A stretch of 28,386 nt of DNA from Caccocola sp964450835 (lineage in GTDB: Bacteria > Synergistota > Synergistia > Synergistales > Synergistaceae): assembly GCA_964450835.1 (NCBI GenBank), contig CAYVEQ010000026.1, positions 1-28,386 on the forward strand, given 5' to 3'. Made by a program: the position numbers and the translations under genes. The notes beneath the pieces are model-generated. The model did not search any database and was not told where the DNA came from. It saw nothing but the letters and a program-made list of their open reading frames with translations. Positions 8,401-15,548 of this stretch are shown piece after piece; position 1 is the stretch's first letter, and each line of letters starts with the position of its first letter.

Positions 8401-9350
8401 TCTTCGCGGCGAAAGTTTTCCGGCTTGCACTTTCCTCTCTTGCCGCCGCGCCGAAGCCTATACCGGTCGGAGGGCAGGCCGTCATCGAGGGCGTCCTCAT
8501 GAAAGGGCCGGAACACTGGGGTCTTGCCGTGCGGGAACCGAAAGGCGGTATCCTGCTGAAAACATGGCCCTGCTCCGAATGGCCGAAAAAAGGCTTCTGG
8601 AAATATCCTGTCGCGCGCGGCTTCGCGACGATGGTCGAAATGCTCCGCGTAGGAATGCGCGCGCTCTCGCTGTCGGCGGAGATAAGCCTGGGCGAGGAAG
8701 AGAAAATAACGCCGCTTGAAACGGCGCTGACAATAGCGGCGGCTCTTGTCTGCGTGGGCGGCATATTCGTCGCGCTTCCGATGTTCGCATCCGAATTTCT
8801 CGCTGAGCGCCTCGGACTGACTCATATCGGGAAAAATATCGCGGAAGGCGCGATACGCGGCGTCGTGTTCGTAGCCTATGTCGCGCTCATTTCCCTGTGG
8901 AAGGACATAGCCCGCGTCTTTGAATACCACGGCGCGGAACATAAAACGATAAACGCCTATGAAAACGGGGCGGAGCTGACTCCTGCGGGAGCCGCGCCTT
9001 ACTCCAGAATACACAGGAGATGCGGCACTTCTTTTCTGATAATCGTCATACTGGTCAGCATAATAGTCTTCTCGGCCATAGGCGGCGGAAGCGTCATTAT
9101 GCGAGTCGGCGGCAGAATAGTTCTGCTCCCGGTGGTAATCGGGCTGTCGTACGAGTTTATCAGAGCCGCGTCAAACTCCGGCACATGGGGGCTGTGGAGC
9201 ATAAAGCCGGCTCTCCTTCTGCAATATATAACCACGAGGGAGCCGTCGCCCGACCAGCTTGAAGTCGCGATCGCGGCGCTTTCCGCCGCCCTCGACCCTT
9301 CCGGAGACAATATGACAGCAGGTGGTGCTGAGGATGGAACTGATAGATAA
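8397..9350 (+). CDS. DUF1385 membrane protein (YqhQ-like), function unknown
   Basis: The 317-residue protein belongs to the DUF1385 family, known in Bacillus as YqhQ. Its signature IPVGGQAVIEGVLMKGP is at about residues 27-43. EYHGAEHKTINAYE is followed by HRRCGTSF, so several His, Glu and Cys residues cluster as though for a metal site. The C-terminus ends with the family-typical LLLQYITTREPSPDQLEVAIAAL. At least three hydrophobic segments (TIAAALVCVGGIFVALPMF, GVVFVAYVALISL, FLIIVILVSIIVFSAI) indicate an inner-membrane protein. The ATG at 8397 overlaps the thyX stop (ATGA); longer in-frame starts inside thyX have no family similarity. The biochemical role is not established. Linkage to prfA-prmC is common in other phyla, but a link to translation termination is only inference. 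Confidence 0.9.
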   Translation: MIFAAKVFRLALSSLAAAPKPIPVGGQAVIEGVLMKGPEHWGLAVREPKGGILLKTWPCSEWPKKGFWKYPVARGFATMVEMLRVGMRALSLSAEISLGEEEKITPLETALTIAAALVCVGGIFVALPMFASEFLAERLGLTHIGKNIAEGAIRGVVFVAYVALISLWKDIARVFEYHGAEHKTINAYENGAELTPAGAAPYSRIHRRCGTSFLIIVILVSIIVFSAIGGGSVIMRVGGRIVLLPVVIGLSYEFIRAASNSGTWGLWSIKPALLLQYITTREPSPDQLEVAIAALSAALDPSGDNMTAGGAEDGTDR

Positions 9351-10407
9351 ATTAAAAGAGATAGAGGCCAGTTACAGAGAGCTTGAACGCAAAATGGCGT
9401 CTCCCGATGTCGCGAACGACCCGCGCGAGATGCAGCAGCTCGGCAAAAAGCATGTCGAGCTTACGCCGATAGTAGACGCCTTCACAGAATATGAAAAAGC
9501 GCTCGGCGGCATAGAAGAAGCGAAAGAAATGCTCGAAAGCGGCGACGGGGAAATGCGCGAACTTGCCGAGGAAGAGATTGCGGCTCTTGAAGAGCGCGTT
9601 CCCGCGCTTGAGCGTGAGATACGCATTCTGCTCCTCCCCAAGGACATGAACGACGAAAAAAGCGTCATCATAGAGATACGCGGCGGGGCCGGGGGCGACG
9701 AGGCGGCGCTCTTCTCGGCCGACCTCTTCCGTATGTACACGCGCTTTGCCGAGCGGCAGCGCTGGAAGACAGAAATAATATCCGTGAGCGAGACGGGCAT
9801 AGGCGGGTTCAAAGAAGTCGTGTTCCGCATAGACGGCACGGCGGCTTTCAGTATGCTCAAATTCGAAAGCGGCGTCCACCGCGTCCAGCGCGTCCCCGAG
9901 ACAGAGGCGAGCGGGCGCATACACACGTCGACCGCGACAGTGGCGGTTCTGCCTGAGGCGGCGGAAGTGGATGTCGAAATCCGCCCGGAAGATCTCAAGA
10001 TCGACACCTACCGTGCAAGCGGAGCCGGCGGGCAGCACGTCAACATGACCGACTCCGCTGTGCGCATAACGCATCTTCCGTCAGGGATTGTGGTAACATG
10101 CCAGGACGAGCGCTCGCAGATAAAAAACAGGGCGAAGGCGATGCAGTTCCTCCGCGCCAAGCTCTATGACGCGGAGCTCCGGCGCCAGAACGCCGAGATG
10201 GCCGCCGAGCGCAAAGGACAGGTGGGCACGGGAGACAGGGCGGAGCGTGTCCGCACATACAACTTCCCGCAGAACAGGCTTACAGACCACAGAATCAACC
10301 TCACACTCTACAAGCTCGACCAGATACTCGACGGCGACCTCTACGAGCTGATACGTATGCTGACCGAAGCCGACCAGGCGGAAAAGCTCAAAGCTCTGTC
10401 GGTGTAG
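9334..10407 (+). CDS. prfA: Peptide chain release factor 1
   Basis: RF1 reads UAA and UAG stops and triggers peptide release. The 357-residue protein has the codon-reading PxT-type motif in RVPETEASGRIHTST and the catalytic loop GAGGQHVN with GGQ at residues 232-234. It also has the usual domain I coiled coil and the C-terminal AERKGQVGTGDRAERVRTYNFPQNR block. I took the ATG at 9334 because AGGTGG (9320-9325) lies 8 bases ahead; it overlaps the end of the DUF1385 gene by 17 bases. prmC, which encodes the enzyme that methylates the GGQ glutamine, starts 2 bases after the stop. Enzyme and substrate are therefore made together. Confidence 0.97.
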   Translation: MELIDKLKEIEASYRELERKMASPDVANDPREMQQLGKKHVELTPIVDAFTEYEKALGGIEEAKEMLESGDGEMRELAEEEIAALEERVPALEREIRILLLPKDMNDEKSVIIEIRGGAGGDEAALFSADLFRMYTRFAERQRWKTEIISVSETGIGGFKEVVFRIDGTAAFSMLKFESGVHRVQRVPETEASGRIHTSTATVAVLPEAAEVDVEIRPEDLKIDTYRASGAGGQHVNMTDSAVRITHLPSGIVVTCQDERSQIKNRAKAMQFLRAKLYDAELRRQNAEMAAERKGQVGTGDRAERVRTYNFPQNRLTDHRINLTLYKLDQILDGDLYELIRMLTEADQAEKLKALSV

Positions 10408-10409
10408 CG

Positions 10410-11258
10410 GTGCTTCTGCAGGAGCTGCGGCGCCGGAGCCGGAAACGCCTGGAAGATTCCGGCACGGCGCGCCCCGGATATTCCGCCGATCTTATACTGT
10501 CGGCCGCGCTCGGCCTTCCGCGCGCCGCGCTTCTTTGGAAAGACGCCGAACTTCCGGAGAAAAGGCGTTCCCGGGCGGAGCTCATGATAAACCGCAGGGC
10601 TTCCGGCGTTCCTCTTTCCTACGTTCTTCATGAGGCGGAGTTTTACGGGTACAAAATCAAAGCTGGCCGAGGCGTTCTCATCCCCAGGCCGGAGACCGAG
10701 CTGCTCGTTGAGGAGGCGCTGCGATATTTTCCGGCGGGAAAGGCCGCTCGCTTTGCCGACTGGTGCACGGGCAGCGGCTGCGTCGCCGTTGCGCTTCTTA
10801 TGGAAAACGCAAATCTCGCGGCGCTGGCGGTGGACAAAAGCCGCAGCGCGCTTAAATGGGCCGCGATAAACAGAAAGTTTCACAAGCTTGAAAAACGCAT
10901 GGAGCTGCTGCGCTGCGGAGAACCCTCGGAAGCCCCTGTGTCCGACGGATCGCTTGACTTTATAGTCGCGAACCCGCCCTACATACCGAGTAAAGAAATC
11001 GCAGGACTCATGAGCGAGGTGTGCGACTATGAGCCGCGCGAGGCCCTTGACGGCGGAGAGGGCGGCACTGAGCTGTTTGCGAAATTTTTCAAAGCTTTCC
11101 CGCGTATGCTTAAGACCGGCGGGCTTTTCATGAGCGAGACAGCAGGAGAGAGCCAGATACCTTCTCTTGAGAGGATGGCTGACCGGGAGTTTGTGCTTGT
11201 GAATAAAATACCGGACTATAACGGAATAATCCGCCATGTGATATGGCGCAGAAGATAA
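10410..11258 (+). CDS. prmC: Release-factor glutamine N5-methyltransferase PrmC
   Basis: PrmC transfers a methyl group from S-adenosylmethionine to the Gln of the GGQ motif in release factors. The 282-residue protein has a helical N-terminal substrate domain, the SAM motif DWCTGSGCVAVALLM, and the catalytic NPPY at 188-191 followed by IPSKEI. It also has YEPREALDGGEGGTELF, as expected. It starts with GTG two bases after the prfA stop and no good ribosome-binding site is visible, so translation probably depends on coupling with prfA. The N-terminal 40 residues are less conserved, and a later start cannot be excluded. Confidence 0.94.
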   Translation: MLLQELRRRSRKRLEDSGTARPGYSADLILSAALGLPRAALLWKDAELPEKRRSRAELMINRRASGVPLSYVLHEAEFYGYKIKAGRGVLIPRPETELLVEEALRYFPAGKAARFADWCTGSGCVAVALLMENANLAALAVDKSRSALKWAAINRKFHKLEKRMELLRCGEPSEAPVSDGSLDFIVANPPYIPSKEIAGLMSEVCDYEPREALDGGEGGTELFAKFFKAFPRMLKTGGLFMSETAGESQIPSLERMADREFVLVNKIPDYNGIIRHVIWRRR

Positions 11259-11265
11259 AATTTTA

Positions 11266-11271
11266 TATAAT
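11266..11271 (+). promoter_or_regulatory. Possible -10 element upstream of trxB
   Basis: A perfect TATAAT in an AT-rich stretch lies 65 bases ahead of trxB, just after prmC. No -35 near consensus is found at 16-18 bases, so this is a weak call. It suggests that trxB can be transcribed separately from the prfA-prmC run. Confidence 0.4.
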
Positions 11272-11335
11272 GCGGCGCATAAGGAAATCAGCAGACGGCA
11301 GAATTTTATAAAAAATCAAGAGAGGATGTTTTGCT

Positions 11336-12529
11336 TTGGAAAAGAGAGAACTTGTAATACTGGGCGCCGGCCCGGCGGGACTCGCGGCCGCGGTATACGG
11401 CAGACGCGCCGGCCTTGATACGCTCATTCTTGAAAAAGCCGTGCCGGGCGGACAGATCAACATTACCGACGAAATCGAAAACTGGCCGGGCACAATCCGT
11501 TCCACCGGCGCAGAGCTGGGAGAGACCTTCCGCAAGCACGCCGAGCACTTTAAGGCGGAGTTCAGAAGCTGCACGGTACGAAACATCGAGATACGCAACG
11601 GCCGTAAGATAGTCGTTACCGACAAGGGCGAGACAGAGGCCGAGGCGATCATCATCGCGACAGGCGCCTGCTTCCGCAAGCTCGGCTGTCCCGGCGAGGC
11701 GGAGTTTACCGGCGCCGGAGTCAGCTACTGCGCGGTCTGCGACGCCGCTTTCTTTGAGGGTGAAGTCGTCGCGGTCGTCGGCGGCGGCAACGTCGCCGTC
11801 GAAGAGGCCTGCTACCTTACCCGTTTCGCGAACAAGGTCTATATCGTGCATCGCCGCGACGAGTGGAGAGCCGACCGCCACGCGGCCGAGCGGGCACTCG
11901 CCAACCCTAAGATTGTCCCTGTGTGGAACTCCGTGGTCGAGTCAATCGAAGGCGAAGGCTTAGTCGAGAAACTTGTGCTCAAAAACGTCAGGACGGGCGA
12001 GATCTCAGACCTGCCGGTCGCCGGGTGTTTCGTTTTCGTCGGCACGGAGCCGAATGTTTCTTATCTCAAGGAGAACGGGCTTGTCAGACAGTCAAAAGGC
12101 GGCTGGATTGTCACCAACGACAGGATGGAAACATCGGTCGAGGGGATCTTCGCGGCGGGCGATGTCCGCGACAAGTACCTGCGTCAGGTTGTGACGGCCG
12201 CGGGCGACGGGGCTGTCGCGGCCATGGCGGCCTACTCCTACATCTCGGAGCAGCTTCACCTGAACTCTGTGCTCATTGAGCCGGAAAAGGTCATAGCGCT
12301 CTTTAGCTCAAGCATCGACCAAAGCCAAATCAGACTGCGGGCCGAAGCGGAGAAGTACGCCAAAGAGAGCGGAAAGACAATCGCCTTCATCGACGGTTAC
12401 AGAAACGGCAAGATGGCGGAGAAGCTCGGTATCGCGGAGCTGCCGATGATTGTCGAGATGAAAAAAGGTACGGTGACACGTTCTGCGAAGCCGGCTTCGC
12501 TTGAGGACATCAGGAACTTCGCAGAGTGA
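11336..12529 (+). CDS. trxB: Thioredoxin reductase with a C-terminal degenerate thioredoxin-like domain
   Basis: The first ~310 residues are a flavoprotein thioredoxin reductase. The FAD-binding motif is GAGPAGLAAAVYGRRAG, the redox-active pair C132-C135 lies in YCAVCDAAFF, and the NADPH site is GGGNVAVEEACYL with HRRDEWRAD. The family C-terminal FAAGDVRDKYLRQVVTAAGDGAVAA motif is present. The protein then continues to 397 residues, about 80 longer than usual. The tail (about 313-397) follows a thioredoxin fold: a strand VIALF, a helix, a second strand TIAFIDG, LGIAELP with the position of the cis-proline at P370, then MIVEMKKGTV. The CxxC expected after VIALF is replaced by SSSIDQS, so it cannot do disulfide exchange. 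It starts with TTG at 11336 with AGAGGA 9 bases upstream. Confidence 0.93.
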   Translation: MEKRELVILGAGPAGLAAAVYGRRAGLDTLILEKAVPGGQINITDEIENWPGTIRSTGAELGETFRKHAEHFKAEFRSCTVRNIEIRNGRKIVVTDKGETEAEAIIIATGACFRKLGCPGEAEFTGAGVSYCAVCDAAFFEGEVVAVVGGGNVAVEEACYLTRFANKVYIVHRRDEWRADRHAAERALANPKIVPVWNSVVESIEGEGLVEKLVLKNVRTGEISDLPVAGCFVFVGTEPNVSYLKENGLVRQSKGGWIVTNDRMETSVEGIFAAGDVRDKYLRQVVTAAGDGAVAAMAAYSYISEQLHLNSVLIEPEKVIALFSSSIDQSQIRLRAEAEKYAKESGKTIAFIDGYRNGKMAEKLGIAELPMIVEMKKGTVTRSAKPASLEDIRNFAE

Positions 12530-12581
12530 CATTATACCGAAGCCGGACCGGACGGCGGGTCAAAGCGGCGGAGAGCGTCGG

Positions 12582-12606
12582 AGCGGCGATGCCCCGCCGC
12601 TGTTTT
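12582..12606 (+). terminator. Probable terminator after trxB
   Basis: A 7-bp GC stem (12582-12588 with 12595-12601) and a 6-base loop are followed by GTTTTAT. It is short but GC-rich and sits in the only sizeable gap between trxB and the protease gene. Confidence 0.6.
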
Positions 12607-12611
12607 ATGTG

Positions 12612-12617
12612 TATAAT
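12612..12617 (+). promoter_or_regulatory. Possible -10 element for the M48 protease gene
   Basis: A perfect TATAAT lies directly after the trxB terminator and 63 bases ahead of the GTG start. No recognisable -35 is present; a TG dinucleotide abuts it but is not at the exact extended -10 position. Confidence 0.4.
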
Positions 12618-12680
12618 TATAAACGCGCAGGATTCGCGGCGGCGCCGCGGATTGCAGAATCGGTTATGGAGTGTGGCCGC

Positions 12681-13790
12681 GTGACGAAAAGAATTTTTTC
12701 CCTGATAATTACGATCGCACTTTTTGCTTCGGCGGGAGCGGCTTATGCGGCGGCGTCGCCCGAGCCGAGCGACAAAACCGTAAAGCGCGAAATAAAACTG
12801 GGCCGCAAGAGCGCAGAAGAAATAGAAAAACATCTTCCGCGCGTCTTAAACCCGTCGGTAGAGGCCAAACTCGCGATGATAGCCTCGCGCCTCACGCCCC
12901 AGATGCAGCGCGACCTCGACTACGAAGTGCGCATAGTGGAAATGTCCCAGCCGAACGCCTTTTCACTGCCCGGCGGCATAACATATATAACGACGGGAAT
13001 GCTTGATTTTCTGAAAAGCGAAGACGAGGTCGCGGCGGTGCTCTGCCATGAATTTGTTCATGCCGACCGCGCTCACGGCATAGTGCAGGCGAAGCGCAAC
13101 AGCAGGCTCACTCTGCTGACAATCGCCGGGCTTATAGCGGCGACGCAGGCGGGCGAGGCCGGCGGAGGGATAGCCCAGATGGCGGGCGGTCTGCAGACCG
13201 CTTTGATGAACAGCTACAGCATAGACCTTGAAAAAGAGGCCGACTCAATGGGCATCGACGCGCTCTACCGCGCGGGCTACAACCCGGCGGCGATGCTTAC
13301 GATGATGGAACGGATGAACGCTGAGCGGCTCAAGCGGCCCCAGCATGAGCTGGGAATATTACAGACACACCCGGAGACTGAGGAACGGGTGGAGGCGGCG
13401 GTTGAGTATCTTCGCGGGAAAGGCATAGCCATACAGCGCAAAGACGTGGTGAAAAAACTGCGCGTGAAAATCTCAAACGAAAAGGGCCGGAGCGTGCTGC
13501 GCATAGACGATACGGAATTTCTCTCCGCGCCGGAGGAGACGCGGAGCCGCGAGCTGCTTGAAAAAATCGCAAAACGCCTTGACGGGTCGCTTGAACTTGA
13601 ACTTGCCCCTTATGACATACGGGTCGGTGATGCGCACGGCTCCCGCGCCCTTCTGATAGGGCGCGCCGCGATTGTCGCCGAAGAGGAGCTTGCGCCGGGA
13701 ATGCCCGGGCTTTCCGTGCTCCGTGACCGTGTCATGGAGGCGGTAAACTCGGCGCGCCGCGGCGGCATACTCACCGACTACTATGAATAA
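12681..13790 (+). CDS. Exported M48-family zinc metalloprotease
   Basis: A 369-residue secreted or lipophilic-envelope peptidase. It begins with a signal peptide (TKRIFSLIITIALFASAGAAYAA, cleavage probably after AYA or YAA). The peptidase domain has the QPNAFSLPGGITYITTGML approach segment, the zinc-binding HEFVH at residues 123-127, and the downstream EKEAD motif with the third ligand. This arrangement resembles the periplasmic BepA/LoiP-type proteases that act in envelope protein quality control. The BepA tetratricopeptide tail is not evident. Instead there is a ~120-residue C-terminal region of unknown role. The GTG at 12681 is chosen because GGAG lies 9 bases upstream and the signal peptide then starts cleanly. 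The gene stands alone between trxB and dnaX, and its substrate is unknown. Confidence 0.88.
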   Translation: MTKRIFSLIITIALFASAGAAYAAASPEPSDKTVKREIKLGRKSAEEIEKHLPRVLNPSVEAKLAMIASRLTPQMQRDLDYEVRIVEMSQPNAFSLPGGITYITTGMLDFLKSEDEVAAVLCHEFVHADRAHGIVQAKRNSRLTLLTIAGLIAATQAGEAGGGIAQMAGGLQTALMNSYSIDLEKEADSMGIDALYRAGYNPAAMLTMMERMNAERLKRPQHELGILQTHPETEERVEAAVEYLRGKGIAIQRKDVVKKLRVKISNEKGRSVLRIDDTEFLSAPEETRSRELLEKIAKRLDGSLELELAPYDIRVGDAHGSRALLIGRAAIVAEEELAPGMPGLSVLRDRVMEAVNSARRGGILTDYYE

Positions 13791-13841
13791 ACGCACCGGC
13801 AGCGGTTTTCGCCGCTTGGCTTGCCGCTGAGGAGGAGTCCT

Positions 13842-15548
13842 ATGTATATATCTCTGTACCGAAGATACAGACCGCAGACATTTTCCGACATGGTCGGACA
13901 GAGCGCCGCAGTCGGCGTTCTGATGGAGTCTCTGCGGGGAGGCTCTTTGGGGCACGCCTATCTCTTCTCCGGCCCGCGCGGCTGCGGGAAAACCTCGGCC
14001 GCCCGTCTTGTCGCGAAATCTCTGGACTGCCAGGGAAAGAAAGATGGCTGCGAGCCTTGCGGCCTCTGCGAGAGCTGCCGTGCCATCGCCTCGGGCGAAC
14101 ATCTTGACGTAATAGAAATTGACGGCGCGTCAAACCGGGGCATCGGCGAAATACGCGACTTGAAAAGCCACGTCAACTTAAAGCCGCTCTCCGCCGCCTA
14201 TAAAGTCTATATAATCGACGAAGTGCATATGCTGACGGAACAGGCCTTCAACGCTTTGCTGAAAACTCTCGAAGAGCCGCCGTCGAATGTTGTCTTTCTG
14301 CTCGCCACGACAGAACCGCATAAAGTGCCCGTCACCATACGCTCGCGCTGTCAGCACATTCCCTTTCACAGGATAACCATAGCAGATACTGTGAGCAGAT
14401 TGAAATATGTCTGCGCGCAGGAAAACATCGAAGCGGAGGAGGAAGCCGTATGGGAGCTGGCGCGTCAGGCCGACGGCGCGCTGCGCGACGCGCTGTCGCT
14501 GACGGAACAGGCTGTCGCACTGGGGCGCGGGAAACTTTCGCTTGCGAGCGTAAAGGAGCTGACCGGAGGCAGCAGCAGGACAGAGCTTGAAAAATGGGTA
14601 ACGCTGACCCGTACCTCCCCGATGGAGGGAGCGGCGGCGCTTCATTCGATAATGGCACGGGGAGTATCTCCCGAGAGACTGTGCGAGTCGCTTTTTGCCC
14701 TTTTCCGTGATTTATGGATGTATTCCCTCTGGGGGGAGAGCTCTTTTGACGCTCTTGAAACATCGCCGGAGGAACGCGCCTACCTGGCGTCGGAAGCCCG
14801 CCACTGGGAGGCAAACAAACTCAAGGCTGTCTGCGAACTCTGCAACAGCCTGATGCCGCGCGCGCATTACGGCATGAAAGGCGATATATTCAGCGGCGTC
14901 ATAATTATGGAACTGAAGGGCATAACGGACGGCGAAAAAAACTTGGCGGGCACCGGCGCGGGCCGTGAGCGGAACCTGACGCGGCAGCAGGCGTCAGGCG
15001 CAGACGGCACGGTTTCATCCGCTCCGTTCCAAAAGCAAATCACTGGAGCCGCGCTTCCCGCGCCCGAGCAGCAGACACCGGCGGGGAAAGAGGCGCGGGA
15101 GGCATCTTCCGCCGGGGGAGAGGAACTTTTCTGGAAACTGGCCTCGCTCATAGAAGAAGACAAAAGGCTCGAAATCGCCTCCGCTTTGCTTAACGCCGCT
15201 GTTGTACGCGGCGCGGAAGGCGCTGAAGCGGAGTTTGAAAGCGAGATGCCGGCGCGCAGCTTCCTCTCCGCCGCGCAGAATAAAAAAGCTTTGCGCGAGG
15301 CTGCTGCCGCGTTATGGAAGATAGAACGGCAAGACATCTCTTCCGTGGAAGAAACTCGCGAGGCGCACCCGTCGCCTGAGCGTGACACAGGGCAGGCGGA
15401 ACGCAAACCGCGGCAGCGCGATGAATCGGGCCCGCAGCAAGCCGCTTTGCCCGCACTTTCCGACATTCTGCGCAAAGCCGGAGCTGAGCTGCTTTACGTC
15501 AGAAGCGCGGGCGCGGATGAAGAAGAAACAGAGGGAGGAAATGAATAA
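13842..15548 (+). CDS. dnaX: DNA polymerase III clamp-loader subunit tau (gamma/tau), DnaX
   Basis: DnaX is the ATPase that opens and loads the sliding clamp and ties polymerases together. The 568-residue protein begins SLYRRYRPQTFSDMVGQ. Walker A is GPRGCGKTS (44-52), the zinc module has C73, C76 and C79 plus C63/C70, Walker B is VYIIDEVHML, and sensor-1/SRC blocks are LLATTEPHKVP and IRSRCQ. Conserved domains I-III end near residue 367. The remaining 200 residues are a Ala/Glu/Gly-rich linker and a more structured segment (SLIEEDKRLEIASALLNAA onward) that would carry tau functions. At the domain III boundary there is a slippery heptamer (see separate entry). ATG 13842 has a strong GGAGGAG just upstream. 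The gene overlaps the start of dnaE by 8 bases, giving polymerase and loader from one transcript. Confidence 0.95.
   Translation: MYISLYRRYRPQTFSDMVGQSAAVGVLMESLRGGSLGHAYLFSGPRGCGKTSAARLVAKSLDCQGKKDGCEPCGLCESCRAIASGEHLDVIEIDGASNRGIGEIRDLKSHVNLKPLSAAYKVYIIDEVHMLTEQAFNALLKTLEEPPSNVVFLLATTEPHKVPVTIRSRCQHIPFHRITIADTVSRLKYVCAQENIEAEEEAVWELARQADGALRDALSLTEQAVALGRGKLSLASVKELTGGSSRTELEKWVTLTRTSPMEGAAALHSIMARGVSPERLCESLFALFRDLWMYSLWGESSFDALETSPEERAYLASEARHWEANKLKAVCELCNSLMPRAHYGMKGDIFSGVIIMELKGITDGEKNLAGTGAGRERNLTRQQASGADGTVSSAPFQKQITGAALPAPEQQTPAGKEAREASSAGGEELFWKLASLIEEDKRLEIASALLNAAVVRGAEGAEAEFESEMPARSFLSAAQNKKALREAAAALWKIERQDISSVEETREAHPSPERDTGQAERKPRQRDESGPQQAALPALSDILRKAGAELLYVRSAGADEEETEGGNE
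14936..14968 (+). promoter_or_regulatory. Candidate programmed -1 frameshift site in dnaX
   Basis: The zero-frame codons GAA-AAA-AAC form the heptamer A AAA AAC (14936-14942) inside a run of seven A. A -1 slip would read 8 new codons and stop at TGA 14966-14968, giving a product of about 375 residues made of domains I-III only. An SD-like GAAGGG lies 15 bases upstream (14915-14920). A perfect 8-bp hairpin (14975-14982 with 14991-14998) lies 32 bases downstream, farther than usual for a stimulator. E. coli makes gamma from A AAA AAG, and Thermus by transcript slippage on an A-run. That it operates here is inferred. Confidence 0.5.

Noticed and set aside
15280..15286. Second slippery site in dnaX (AAAAAAG)
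   Set aside because: The A-run is out of phase for a canonical -1 heptamer, because the zero-frame codons are AAT-AAA-AAA-GCT. It also lies inside the C-terminal region, so it would not give a core-only product.
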